The notes under the pieces were generated by a model. The model was not told where the DNA came from, did no database searches, and was given only the letters and a program-made list of their open reading frames with translations. Of a stretch of 64,000 nucleotides of DNA, positions 9,086 to 17,880 are shown in pieces. The stretch covers positions 25,568 through 89,567 of the forward strand of contig JAHWKY010000019.1 of assembly GCA_019347575.1 (NCBI GenBank), in the 5' to 3' direction. This DNA is from Actinomycetota bacterium. Its GTDB lineage: Bacteria > Actinomycetota > Nitriliruptoria > Nitriliruptorales > Nitriliruptoraceae. The number at the start of each line of letters is the position of its first letter. Position 1 is the stretch's first letter. Made by a program: the position numbers and the translations under genes.

Positions 9086-10546
9086 TCAGCCATCCGCCGG
9101 CACTCGTAGGTCGGGCACGCGCTTCGGCGCCCCACGCTCACAGAACGGACTCGTCATCCCGCCCATCGCGCGGTCCGTGAGGTAGGGCAGCGCGTAGGCA
9201 GCCAGGGCGACGAGCGCGAGCCACAGCACGTACGTCGTCGACGGGATCCCCGAGCCCGCCGGGATCGCGGCGAGGACCTGTGGCTCGCCACCTCCCGTCG
9301 GAGGTGGCGCCACTTGCGGGGCGGGCTCAGCCGGCGCCGCGACGGGCGGCTGGAACACGCCGGTCTGCGGCGGCGGGGGGTTGGAGACGCCGGTGGCAGG
9401 CGGGACGGGGGCCGGTGGGTCCACGGGGGCCGCGGGTGGAGGCGGCAGCGGCGGCAGCTCGAAGGGTTCGGTCGCAGCGGCACGGACCGATCCGCGACCG
9501 AAGACGTAGTGGATCTCCGGTCCGAGCCCGAGGAAGCCCAGGAGTGCCACGTAGATGTCGGGGGGTAGGTTGGCGATGACGTCGTTGATCGGCACCGGCC
9601 CCGTGAGCGCCTCCTTCATCACGGTCGTGTCGACCACGATGATGAGTCCACCGGCTTCACGCGCGGCGTCAGCGCCGTTGACGGTCTCCTCGTGCGCGGT
9701 GAGGATGACCTCGATGCCGAGTGCTTCACGGATGTCCTGCTGTGCCGGGTTCTCGACCGGCGGGGGGCCGTCACCCGGCTCCTCGTCCTGCACCGGACGG
9801 GCCCCCTCCTCGTCGACGACGTAGCCCTGCCCGGCGATCGTCAGCCCGTTGACCTCCGTGTGTCCCGTCGTCGTGCCGGTCACCCCGTCGGACCGCGCCG
9901 TCATCTGAGTCCGCACCGAGTCGATCGTGATCACCCCGCCCATGAGCGCGACGTCCTCGGCGGCCGCGTCCATGCTCGTGACCGTGACCGCCTCGTCCTC
10001 GGGAACCGTCGAGAGCGACAGCGACGACACCGAGCCGTAGCCGGCGTTCTCGGGGTTCGGAGACTGCGAGGAAACCGCGGTCGCCAGCACGTCGAGCCCG
10101 AGCGCCTCGGCGTGCATCCCCGATCCCGTCCCGGGCGCCGCCTGATCGTCCTCGTGGGGCGGAGCCGGGTAGCTCGCGTTGGCGCGGACGAACCAGTCCT
10201 CTTCGCACGAGCAGATGGTCGAGAACCCGTCACCGAAGGCGGGTCCGGGCCACGTCGAGGACGCGGTCGCACGCGATGTCGGCCCGGTCTGCAGGGTCGT
10301 GCGGGTGTAGGAGGTGCTCGCCTCCATCTGCGGCTCGCCCGGGTCGGTCGGGATCGGGATGCTCTGCTCGAAGAACAGGATCGAGAACGGTGAGGCCTCG
10401 GCCTTGCTCGTGTAGCCGCCGAGTTCACCCGGATCGGTCCGGATCTCGACCTCCTGTGCGACCGCCCCGGGCAGCAGCGGCAGGGTCGCCCCGCCGACGA
10501 CCACGGCGGACACGATGGATGCCCACGCCCGCGTCCGACGCCTCAC
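9086..10546 (-). CDS. Secreted, C-terminally anchored Pro-rich protein
   Basis: Protein of 486 aa with a Sec signal peptide (residues 1-30, ending GAVAQ), a long Ser/Thr/Gly-rich beta domain, and a Pro-rich stretch near residues 365-425 (PPLPPPPAAPVDPP and similar). A single transmembrane span near 440-465 (STTYVLWLALVALAAYALPYL) precedes a short basic tail. It looks like a surface protein held by its C-terminus. The GTG start overlaps the livF stop by 4 nt, so it is translated with the transporter. Its role in the sterol/ABC operon is unknown. Confidence 0.65.
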   Translation of the reverse strand: MRRRTRAWASIVSAVVVGGATLPLLPGAVAQEVEIRTDPGELGGYTSKAEASPFSILFFEQSIPIPTDPGEPQMEASTSYTRTTLQTGPTSRATASSTWPGPAFGDGFSTICSCEEDWFVRANASYPAPPHEDDQAAPGTGSGMHAEALGLDVLATAVSSQSPNPENAGYGSVSSLSLSTVPEDEAVTVTSMDAAAEDVALMGGVITIDSVRTQMTARSDGVTGTTTGHTEVNGLTIAGQGYVVDEEGARPVQDEEPGDGPPPVENPAQQDIREALGIEVILTAHEETVNGADAAREAGGLIIVVDTTVMKEALTGPVPINDVIANLPPDIYVALLGFLGLGPEIHYVFGRGSVRAAATEPFELPPLPPPPAAPVDPPAPVPPATGVSNPPPPQTGVFQPPVAAPAEPAPQVAPPPTGGGEPQVLAAIPAGSGIPSTTYVLWLALVALAAYALPYLTDRAMGGMTSPFCERGAPKRVPDLRVPADG

Positions 10547-11253
10547 GCCGCACCTCCCAGGTACGCCTCGGAGAGCTGGTCCTCGATGTCCTGCGGTTGA
10601 CCGATCGCGGTCACGCGTCCGTGGACCATGACCACGCCGTACTCCGCGACGGCGAGGGCCGTCCGAGCGAACTGTTCGATCACCAGGACCGAGATCCCTT
10701 CCCGTGCGATCCGGCTGACGATCGCGTACAGCTCCTCGACGATCAAGGGTGCCAACCCCATCGACAGTTCGTCCAGTAGCAGCAGCTCCGGGTCGGTGGC
10801 GAGCGCCCGGGACATCGCGAGCATCTGCTGCTCACCACCCGACAGGGTGCCCGCGAGCTGCTCGCGGCGCTCGCCGAGGCGCGGGAAGTACTCGAAGGCC
10901 CGGTCGCGCAGGTCGCGTTCCGGCGCCGACGCCGAGTACGCGAACAGGCGGATGTTCTCGCTCACGCTGAGGTTGGGGAAGATGCCGCGCCCCTCGGGGA
11001 TCGTGCAGGTGCCGGCGCGCGCCAGCGCATCCGGAGCCAGACCGTTCACATGGTGCCCGTTGATGTGCACGTGACCCTCGGTGGGCTCCATCTGGCCGGA
11101 GATGACCTTGAGCGTCGTGGTCTTGCCCGCACCGTTGGGTCCGAGCAGCGCGACGACGGTGCCCCGCGGGACGGTGAAGCTGACACCCCGCAGCACCTCG
11201 ATGCGTCCGTAGGCAGCGTGCACGTCGCGCAGCTCGAGGATCGGCGTGGTCAT
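10543..11253 (-). CDS. livF: Branched-chain-type ABC transporter ATPase LivF
   Basis: ABC ATPase of 236 aa: Walker A GPNGAGKTTT (residues 38-47), signature LSGGEQQ, Walker B LLLLDELSMGLAP, and the H-loop region replaced by VIEQF, as in LivF proteins. It powers uptake through the fused LivHM permease encoded upstream. It is separated from livG by a 127-bp spacer filled with two tandem hairpin repeats, and its stop overlaps the next gene. Substrate class cannot be read from the ATPase. Confidence 0.88.
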   Translation of the reverse strand: MTTPILELRDVHAAYGRIEVLRGVSFTVPRGTVVALLGPNGAGKTTTLKVISGQMEPTEGHVHINGHHVNGLAPDALARAGTCTIPEGRGIFPNLSVSENIRLFAYSASAPERDLRDRAFEYFPRLGERREQLAGTLSGGEQQMLAMSRALATDPELLLLDELSMGLAPLIVEELYAIVSRIAREGISVLVIEQFARTALAVAEYGVVMVHGRVTAIGQPQDIEDQLSEAYLGGAA

Positions 11254-11254
11254 A

Positions 11255-11376
11255 CCTCCCCCCTGGAGGGGGGAGGGGCCGGCGTTGCCGGCCTGGGGGG
11301 TGAGGTTCGATCGGTAATTGCCTCCCCCCTGGAGGGGGGAGGTGCCGGCGTTGCCGGCCTGGGGGGTGAGGTTCGA
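11255..11376. repeat. Two tandem 56-nt double-hairpin units between livG and livF
   Basis: Units start at 11255 and 11321 (period 66). Each has a perfect hairpin CCTCCCCCC/GGGGGGAGG with loop TGGA, then GGCCGGC-GTT-GCCGGC(C), then GGGGGGTGAGG. The last segment can pair with the first arm instead, so two mutually exclusive folds are possible. Either a dispersed repeat or an attenuator of livF; no gene fits here. Confidence 0.8.
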
Positions 11377-11380
11377 ACCG

Positions 11381-12133
11381 TCATACGCCCGCCTCCTCGA
11401 CCGCGACCTCTGCCCCGAGGTAGGCCGCCTGGACCTCGTCGTTGGCCTGGATCTCCTCGGGTCGGCCAGAGGCGATGATGCGACCGAAGTCGAGCACGTC
11501 GATCCACTCGCACACGTCCATGACGAGCTCGACGTCGTGCTCGACCATCAGGATCGACTTGCCACGGCGTGCGAGCTCGCGGAGCAGGTCGCCGAACTCG
11601 GCGGTCTCCTCCTCGTCCTGTCCGGACGCGGGCTCATCGAGCAGCAGCAGCTCGGGATCGATCGCGAGCGCACGGCCGAGCTCGGTGCGCCGAGCCATCC
11701 CGGTGGGGATGGAGTCAGCGGGCTGGTGCCGGAAGTCCTCGAGCCCGATCAGGTCGATCAGCTCCTCGGCGACGAGGCGCGGTTGGGGTGCGTCGTTGTT
11801 CCACGAGCGGTGGATCTCGGCAGACACCAGCAGGTTCTCGTACACGGTCAGCGACCCGAACACCTCGAGGCGTTGGAAGGTCCGCCCGATGCCCCGCCGC
11901 GCCCGCGCCTGGACGGCGAACGACGTGACGTCCTCGCCCTTCCAGAACACCTGGCCGGACGTCGGTTCCTGCAGCCCGGAGATGATGTTGAAGGTGGTGG
12001 TCTTGCCCGCTCCGTTGGGACCGATGAGCGCCGCGATCCGTCCCGACTCGACGTCGATCGAGGCGTGATCGACCGCGATGACACCGCCGAAGCGCATGAC
12101 GACGTCGCGGACCTCGAGGATGACGTCACCCAA
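11381..12133 (-). CDS. livG: Branched-chain-type ABC transporter ATPase LivG
   Basis: ABC ATPase of 250 aa with Walker A GPNGAGKTTT near residue 39, RRGIGRTFQRLEVF (the LivG Q-loop signature), Walker B ELLLLDEPASG and H-loop MVEHD. The usual LSGGQ signature is altered (IPTGMARRTELGRAL). The start is a TTG at 12133 overlapping the livHM stop by 8 nt; the first ATG is 12 codons in and would remove the first strand. Pairs with LivF. Confidence 0.86.
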   Translation of the reverse strand: MGDVILEVRDVVMRFGGVIAVDHASIDVESGRIAALIGPNGAGKTTTFNIISGLQEPTSGQVFWKGEDVTSFAVQARARRGIGRTFQRLEVFGSLTVYENLLVSAEIHRSWNNDAPQPRLVAEELIDLIGLEDFRHQPADSIPTGMARRTELGRALAIDPELLLLDEPASGQDEEETAEFGDLLRELARRGKSILMVEHDVELVMDVCEWIDVLDFGRIIASGRPEEIQANDEVQAAYLGAEVAVEEAGV

Positions 12134-14093
12134 CCGGGGTCACCTCCCCGAGGACCAGCGTGTCGTCATCAGCCGGCTCGAGCGAGGCGGGGCGCGGCTC
12201 GTCGCCGTCCTCGTCGACGGTGCCGCCTTTGGCGGTCTTGAACAGCCACCCCGCGATGCCGTTGGGGTTGCGGCCGAGCAGGATCGCCGCGACACCGATC
12301 AGCAGAGCTGCGAGCCCCCCGACGGCCGGGAAGCGGTCCTGCAGTACCGGCAACCAACCGAGCGCCATACCACCGATCAGCGCTCCCGTGATGGAGGTGA
12401 TGCCTCCGACGACCGCGAGCAGGAGGACCGGCAGGCTCTGGAACATCGTGAAGTCGGCCGCGCCCACGGACACCCGCATCCCCGAGAACATGGCGCCCGC
12501 GACCCCGGCCATCCCAGCGGAGATGGCGAAGACCGCGACCCGGGTTCCGGTGATGTTGAGCCCGAGGGTCCCGCACGCCGCGGGGCTATCGCGGGTCGCG
12601 AGCAGGAAACGGCCGTAGCGACCGCGCCGGATCCACAAGGTGAAGAACGCGAGCAGGACGAACGCGACGGCGACGGCGACGGTCATCGCCGCCTCGCTCG
12701 CCAGCGAGATGCCGAGCACGGTGGGCCGCTGGACCTCCGCGGCACCGCCCAGCGAGAACCCCAACTCCGAGGTCTCGAACACGAGCTTGTCCATCGCCAC
12801 CGCGAACGCCAGTGTCGCGAGGCCGAGGTAGAGACCTCGGAGCCGGAGCGCCGGGATGGCGATGATCGCTCCGGTGATCGCGGCGACCAGTCCCGCAGCG
12901 AGCAACGTTCCCAGGTTGAGGTTGCCACCGAAGGTCCGGGCCACGACGAGAGCGCCGAAGCCGACGAAGGTCATCTGGCCCAGCGAGACATCGCCCCCGT
13001 AGCCCGTGAGCACCACCAGGGACAGCATGATCAGTGCCAGGGAGAGCGAGTTGCCGAGGTTGGCGGTGTTGGCGGCGCCGGCGAACTGCGTGATGACCAC
13101 CACGGCCGTGATCAGCACGACGCCCCACGTGACCGCCCGCCGCCAGGTCGGCACCTTCACGAGCGTGGCGCCCTGAACCGTGCCGACCCGCAGCTTCTCC
13201 TGCGGCAGCAGGATCATGATGGCGAACAGGAAGACGGTCGGGAGCGCGGCACGGAACCCGCCGAGGACCCCCTCGAAACGCTCGACGAACGCCTGCGGCA
13301 ACCCCTGCTGCTGGATCAGGAGCGAGTACTGGGTCAGCAGTCCCAGGATCAAGGCGCCGATGAACGTGCGCGGGAGGTTGACGAGCTTGCCGAGCATCGC
13401 CGCCGCGTACGCGTTGACCACCAGCAGCGTCAGCTGGAAGTAGTCGAGGCCGAGCTCGTTGATGAGCAGGATGCCGGCCAGCGCCGCCAGCGAGCTGCCC
13501 AGCGCCCAGGACAGCATCCCGAGCAGACCGGGCCGCGCGCCCTGGAGCGCGAGCAGCTCCCGGTTGTCGACGATCGCGCGCATCGCGACCCCGGTACGGG
13601 TGCGGTTGAGGAGCACGTAGAGCGCGATCGCCACCGCGAGCGCGATCACGAACGTCAACACCTCGTGCGCGGTGACGAACACACCGAACACCTCGAACGA
13701 GGTCGCCGAGAAGAACTCCTCCACGGACCGTCCGGTCGGCGGCCACCGGTTCTGGGCGAAACCGATGAGCATCACGAGCAGACCGACGGTCACCGTCAAC
13801 GACACCGTGACCGAGGCGCCCGCAAGGTGGCGCATCATCACCCTCTCGATGATGGCGCCGAACAGCGGGGCGATGACCAGCACGACCAGGAGGAGCGCGA
13901 CGACCGCGGGAAGTCCACGGTTGACGTCGAGCTCCCAGTACACGAAGGCCATCACCATGCCGACGGCGCCGTGGGCCATGTTGAACACGTTCGACGTCGC
14001 GTACGTGATGACCAGGCCGCTGGCGGCGATCGCGTACGCAGAGCCCACGACCAACCCGAAGATCGTGAAGCTGAGGAAGCTGTCGAAGCTCAC
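12126..14093 (-). CDS. livHM: Fused LivH-LivM permease
   Basis: Single polypeptide of 655 aa combining both branched-chain-type permeases. Residues 1-300 are LivH-like (FGLVVGSAYAIAASGLVITYATSNVFNMAHG, then RAIVDNRELLALQGARPG, the EAA-like cytoplasmic loop). Residues 330-620 are LivM-like (GYGGDVSLGQMTFVGFGA, then ATRDSPAACGTLGLNITGTRVAVF). The C-terminal tail is acidic. These are normally two genes. The GTG start overlaps the binding-protein stop by 4 nt (GTGA). A much longer upstream frame is the shadow of the binding-protein gene. Located in the plasma membrane; substrate unknown. Confidence 0.88.
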   Translation of the reverse strand: MSFDSFLSFTIFGLVVGSAYAIAASGLVITYATSNVFNMAHGAVGMVMAFVYWELDVNRGLPAVVALLLVVLVIAPLFGAIIERVMMRHLAGASVTVSLTVTVGLLVMLIGFAQNRWPPTGRSVEEFFSATSFEVFGVFVTAHEVLTFVIALAVAIALYVLLNRTRTGVAMRAIVDNRELLALQGARPGLLGMLSWALGSSLAALAGILLINELGLDYFQLTLLVVNAYAAAMLGKLVNLPRTFIGALILGLLTQYSLLIQQQGLPQAFVERFEGVLGGFRAALPTVFLFAIMILLPQEKLRVGTVQGATLVKVPTWRRAVTWGVVLITAVVVITQFAGAANTANLGNSLSLALIMLSLVVLTGYGGDVSLGQMTFVGFGALVVARTFGGNLNLGTLLAAGLVAAITGAIIAIPALRLRGLYLGLATLAFAVAMDKLVFETSELGFSLGGAAEVQRPTVLGISLASEAAMTVAVAVAFVLLAFFTLWIRRGRYGRFLLATRDSPAACGTLGLNITGTRVAVFAISAGMAGVAGAMFSGMRVSVGAADFTMFQSLPVLLLAVVGGITSITGALIGGMALGWLPVLQDRFPAVGGLAALLIGVAAILLGRNPNGIAGWLFKTAKGGTVDEDGDEPRPASLEPADDDTLVLGEVTPVG

Positions 14094-15670
14094 TCGACCG
14101 GCACCTGTTGCACGTGGTTGTCGCAGCGCATGCCCTGACCCGCGGGCTCGACGCGGTGGAACGCCCCGTCGCGCGGGGCGATGATGATCACGCAGTCCGC
14201 CGGGATCTTCTCCCCGATGTTCTGCGGCGGGATGAGGCCGTTGCCCTCGAAGCCGTTGACCTGACCGAGCTTGTCGATCAGCGCGGTGCGCGACAGCTCC
14301 GGCATCGTCTTCAGGGTCTCGACGAACAGGCGCGCCGCCGACCAGGCGTAGATGCCCAGTCCGGTGGGACGCGCGCCCGGCTCGACCTGGTTGACCCACT
14401 GGGCGTAGAGCAACAGCTCGGGGTGGCGGTCCGCCTCCTCGAGGATCACGCTCGGGACCGCGATCTGGGTGTTCGTCGCCGCGAGCGACCCGCGGCGATC
14501 CTGGGTGAGGATGTCGGGGGTGTAGGCGTTGGACTGCAGGGCGTAGATGGACGGGGCGTAGTTCTGCTGCTGCATCGCGTCCGCGAGCCGCAGACCCTGC
14601 TGCCACGCGCCCTGGAAGGCGACGAAGTCGAGCGGGGGACCGCCGTCGGATGGGTTCTTCATGGTGAGGACGTGGGAGCCGTAGTTGGTCTCGGAGATGT
14701 CGATGCCCTGGATCTCGACGAAGTCGTAGCCGGCACCCGCCTCGGTGCCAGGTACGACCAGCTCGTTGACCTGGTACTCGGTCGTCTCGGCCCTGATGTA
14801 GTAGAAGCCGGCGCGCTTCACGTCCGCCTGGGTGGCCCAGTAGTTGTACTCCGCGAGCGGCTGCCAGCCGGGGCTCATCGCATCGGTCGAGAACGCGGTG
14901 GGGACCTGCTGCATGGTCTTGTTCGGCGCCGCGGTGCGCAGGTCGGGGTAGTTGCAGTCGCGCACGACCGGGGCGGCGCCCTGCTCGAACGCCGACATCG
15001 AGCCGACCGCGGCGAAGGTCTTGCTGCACGCGTCGGTGTAGGCCTGTCGGTTGCCGTTGGAGTCGAGCCGTGTGTCGTAGCGGGCGAGGTCGAGCTGGCG
15101 GCCACACACCCCGCCCTCGGTGCCGTTGATCATCGCGAAGTAGGCCAGGGTGGCGAGCTGTGCGTCCTTGAACAGCCCGGGGACCGCCCCGCCGATGTCG
15201 GACGCGTTCGCGACCTTGATCACGTCGTCGGTGATCGCGACCTGGGGCACGTCCGCCCCGACCGACGCGCCGCAGGCAGCCGCTCCACCGGTCGTGCCCT
15301 CGCCGGCGCTCCCGGTCGTGCTCGCGTCGCCCGTGGCCGTCCCGCCCGTCGTCTCCCCACCGGAGGTCGCGGTCTCCTGGGTGGTCGCGCCCGTCGTCCC
15401 GCCGGTCGTGCCTCCGGTCGCCGTACCGGTCGTTGCGGTCGAACCGGTCGTTCCGGTCGTTGCGGTCGTGGTGCCACCGGTGGTGGTGGCCGGCACCTCA
15501 GTCGCCCCGGTCGTGGGAGCGTCCGCCCCCGTGGTGTCGCCGCCCGTCGTGGCCCCGAGTGCGCCCTGCTCGATGACGAACTGCCGTTGCTCGTCGGTCA
15601 GACGCGCCCCGCAAGCCACGGTGACCATGCTCGCGAGCATGAGGAGCGCCAGCACTCGTACCCTGCTCAC
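14090..15670 (-). CDS. ABC transporter substrate-binding lipoprotein (Liv type)
   Basis: Protein of 526 aa. A lipoprotein signal (MSRVRVLALLMLASMVTVAC, Cys20) is followed by about 85 residues of Thr/Gly-rich low-complexity linker. A type I periplasmic-binding-protein fold follows (VPQVAITDDVIKVANASDIGGAVPGLF, RLDLARYDTRLDSNGNRQ). The GTG at 15670 has GGAGGA 6 nt upstream; a longer start at 15685 uses those bases as codons and is rejected. First gene of the transporter block, 112 bp after the hsd4A-like SDR in the same direction, so probably in the same KstR-box operon. Confidence 0.82.
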   Translation of the reverse strand: MSRVRVLALLMLASMVTVACGARLTDEQRQFVIEQGALGATTGGDTTGADAPTTGATEVPATTTGGTTTATTGTTGSTATTGTATGGTTGGTTGATTQETATSGGETTGGTATGDASTTGSAGEGTTGGAAACGASVGADVPQVAITDDVIKVANASDIGGAVPGLFKDAQLATLAYFAMINGTEGGVCGRQLDLARYDTRLDSNGNRQAYTDACSKTFAAVGSMSAFEQGAAPVVRDCNYPDLRTAAPNKTMQQVPTAFSTDAMSPGWQPLAEYNYWATQADVKRAGFYYIRAETTEYQVNELVVPGTEAGAGYDFVEIQGIDISETNYGSHVLTMKNPSDGGPPLDFVAFQGAWQQGLRLADAMQQQNYAPSIYALQSNAYTPDILTQDRRGSLAATNTQIAVPSVILEEADRHPELLLYAQWVNQVEPGARPTGLGIYAWSAARLFVETLKTMPELSRTALIDKLGQVNGFEGNGLIPPQNIGEKIPADCVIIIAPRDGAFHRVEPAGQGMRCDNHVQQVPVE

Positions 15671-15692
15671 TCCGGCTCCTCCCATCGCCCGT

Positions 15693-15755
15693 GCCGTACA
15701 AGTTGGCGGCCGTGTCGCTCTGACGGCCGCCGTACAAGTGGGCGGCCGTGTCGCT
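15693..15755. repeat. Two tandem 27-nt repeats with a hairpin
   Basis: GCCGTACAAGT-n-GGCGGCC units at 15693-15719 and 15729-15755 differ at one base (period 36). The second forms a perfect stem ACGGCCGCC/GGCGGCCGT at 15723-15749. They occupy the spacer between the hsd4A-like gene and the binding-protein gene, both minus. Could be a partial terminator or an inert dispersed repeat. Confidence 0.7.
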
Positions 15756-15782
15756 CGAGGCCAACCGTAGGCCCTGCCGCGT

Positions 15783-16754
15783 CTACATGCCGCCCGCTTT
15801 CAGAAGCTCGATCGCCGCGAAGCTCTGCTTGGGATCGCGGGTCTCCCAGTACTTGCTCACGGCGGCCGCGAGGTCCTCCACGTCCCAGTGCCCGGACTCG
15901 GCGTCGAACCGCTGCTCGAGGCTCGGGGCGGCGACCAGACCCACGTAGCCGCCGTGCACGACGAACACCTGACCGCTCACCGCCTCGGCCGCTGGTGAGG
16001 ACAGGAACGCGACGAGCGGTGCCACGTGCTCGGGCGCGATCGGGTCGTAGTCGCCCTCGGCCTGCGCCCCGAAAACCTCGGCGGTCATGCGGGTCCGCGC
16101 GCGGGGGCAGATGGCGTTGGCACGCACGCCGTACTTCCCGCACGAGTTCGCGATCGACATCGTCAGCCCGACGATCCCCGACTTCGCGGCGGAGTAGTTG
16201 GGCTGGCCCGGTGAGCCGATCAGGAACGCCTCGGAGGAGGTGTTGACGATGCGCGCGTAGACCGGCCCATCCGACTCCTTGGAGCGGTCTCGCCAGTACG
16301 ACGTCGCCGCTCGGCAGGTCGCGAAGTGGCCTCGGAGGTGGACCCGGATCACCGCGTCCCACTCCTCGTCGGACATCGAGAAGAGCATGCGGTCGCGGAT
16401 GATCCCGGCGTTGTTGACGAGGATGTCGAGGCCATCGAACGTCTCGATCGCGGTGCGGACGAGCCCGTCGGCATCGTCCGTGTCGGCGACGTCGCCGTGG
16501 TGCGCGACCGCCTCGCCGCCCAGATCAGCGATCTCAGCCACGACCTCGTCAGCGAGACGGGCTCCCTCAGCACTGTCCCGCCCGCCCGGTCGCTCCGCGA
16601 CCTCCCGGCGATCCCCCGCCGGGCTCGCCCCGACGTCGTTGACGACGACGCGCGCACCCTGCTTCGCCAGCTCCAGTGCCTCGACGCGGCCGAGGCCGCG
16701 CCCCGCCCCCGTGACGATCGCGACCTTGCCGTCCAGCCTCGTTGCCTCGCTCAA
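15783..16754 (-). CDS. hsd4A: Hsd4A-like short-chain dehydrogenase
   Basis: SDR of 323 aa: TGAGRGLG cofactor loop, NNAG, catalytic Ser in NTSSEAF and YSAAK (Tyr-x3-Lys). It carries the longer C-terminal extension (ending ELLKAGG) seen in Hsd4A/17-beta-HSD type 4 relatives, which oxidise 3-hydroxyacyl-CoA esters of sterol side chains. DEEWDAVIRVHLRGHFATCRAA is close to the mycobacterial Hsd4A segment. The start is TTG at 16754 with GAGGAG upstream. It follows chsE5 by 27 bp, giving a dehydrogenase pair plus hydroxyacyl-CoA dehydrogenase in one operon. Confidence 0.82.
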   Translation of the reverse strand: MSEATRLDGKVAIVTGAGRGLGRVEALELAKQGARVVVNDVGASPAGDRREVAERPGGRDSAEGARLADEVVAEIADLGGEAVAHHGDVADTDDADGLVRTAIETFDGLDILVNNAGIIRDRMLFSMSDEEWDAVIRVHLRGHFATCRAATSYWRDRSKESDGPVYARIVNTSSEAFLIGSPGQPNYSAAKSGIVGLTMSIANSCGKYGVRANAICPRARTRMTAEVFGAQAEGDYDPIAPEHVAPLVAFLSSPAAEAVSGQVFVVHGGYVGLVAAPSLEQRFDAESGHWDVEDLAAAVSKYWETRDPKQSFAAIELLKAGGM

Positions 16755-16781
16755 GCGCGTGCTCCTCGTGTCCGGTGCGTG

Positions 16782-17876
16782 TCAAGCGGGCTCGGCCGCG
16801 AGCGTCCGGCCCAGGCTCAGCAGCTGGTCGGTGCCGCTGCCGAGCGTGAACTCGATGCGCTTGGCCCAGCCGAAGTAGCGGTGCAGGCCGTAGCTGTGGT
16901 CCACGCCGACGCCACCGTGGACGTGGTGGACCCCGTACAGCACGCGGTGACCGGCCTCTGCGGCCCACCACTTCGCGATGGTGACCTCGTCGGTCGCAGC
17001 GAGCCCCTCGGCCAGCCGCCACGCCGCCTGCAGGGCGGTCAGACGCACCGCCTCCGCGTCTATGTAGGCGTCGGCGACGCGGTGACCGACCGCCTGGAAC
17101 GTCGCGACGGGGCGCCCGAACTGCTCCCGTTCGGAGGTGTAGGCGGCGGCACGCTCGACGGCGCGCGTGCACACGCCCGACTGCAGCGATGCGAGCCCGG
17201 CGAGGGCCCGTTCACGGAGCCACGCCGGGGCGCCGTCGCCGGGGATCCCGAGCGCCTCCGCGGGAGCATCGGCCAGCTCGACCGTGCCAGCCGGCCAGCC
17301 GCCGGTGAGCGATCCGGCGGTGATGCTCAGGCCCTCGCTGTCGGCGTCGAGGAGGTGGAGGCCCTCGTCACCGTCGCTGGTCACCCCAGCGACGACGAGG
17401 TGATCGACGAGCGGGGCGAGCGGCACGACGCTGCGGCTTCCGTTGAGCCTCCAGTGGTCGCCATCGGGTGTCGCCACCACGTCGGGGTCGTGGGTCGTCC
17501 CGAGCGCCCCGCTCAAGGTGACCTCGCCCGCGACGACGCCGGGCAGGAGACGTGCACGCTGCTGCTCGGTCCCGAACGCTGCGATCGGCAACGCCCCGAG
17601 CACCAGCGTCTCCCATGCCGGCACCTGAGCCACGTGTGCCCCGACCTGCTCGAGCAGCAGGTGCAGCTCGAGGAAGGTCAGGCCGCCGCCACCGTGCTCC
17701 TCGGGGAGCGCGATGCCGAGCAGGCCCGCGTCGGCGAGCTCACGCCAGGTCGAGCGGTCGAACCACTCCCCCGCGGCGTCGAGCGTGTCGAGCGAGGCGT
17801 TGGTGACCTGGCCTCCGAGGATCCGCGCCCCGAGGTCGCGGACGGTCTCCTGGGCTTCGTCGAGGCGGAAGTCCAC
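16782..17876 (-). CDS. chsE5: ChsE5-like acyl-CoA dehydrogenase subunit
   Basis: ACAD-family protein of 364 aa. The C-terminal half (YTSEREQFGRPVATFQAVGH, RVADAYIDAEAVRLTALQAAW, VHHVHGGVGVDHSYGLHRYF) matches ChsE5/FadE27. These proteins form alpha2beta2 heterotetramers with ChsE4 and desaturate C8 and C5 sterol side chains as CoA thioesters. The GTG at 17876 is 4 nt past the chsE4 stop, with GAGGTAG as ribosome site; a GTG at 17894 inside chsE4 also exists but lacks one. The catalytic base usually comes from the partner subunit. Confidence 0.85.
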   Translation of the reverse strand: MDFRLDEAQETVRDLGARILGGQVTNASLDTLDAAGEWFDRSTWRELADAGLLGIALPEEHGGGGLTFLELHLLLEQVGAHVAQVPAWETLVLGALPIAAFGTEQQRARLLPGVVAGEVTLSGALGTTHDPDVVATPDGDHWRLNGSRSVVPLAPLVDHLVVAGVTSDGDEGLHLLDADSEGLSITAGSLTGGWPAGTVELADAPAEALGIPGDGAPAWLRERALAGLASLQSGVCTRAVERAAAYTSEREQFGRPVATFQAVGHRVADAYIDAEAVRLTALQAAWRLAEGLAATDEVTIAKWWAAEAGHRVLYGVHHVHGGVGVDHSYGLHRYFGWAKRIEFTLGSGTDQLLSLGRTLAAEPA

Positions 17877-17880
17877 GCGG

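Noticed and set aside
12078..14138. 686-residue plus-strand open frame, very rich in Arg, Asp, Glu, Gln and His
   Set aside because: It is the antisense shadow of livHM; composition is typical of high-GC reverse frames, and the minus strand encodes clear permease motifs.
14108..16246. 712-residue plus-strand open frame
   Set aside because: Antisense of the binding-protein and hsd4A-like genes; no domain, and the minus-strand motifs are clear.
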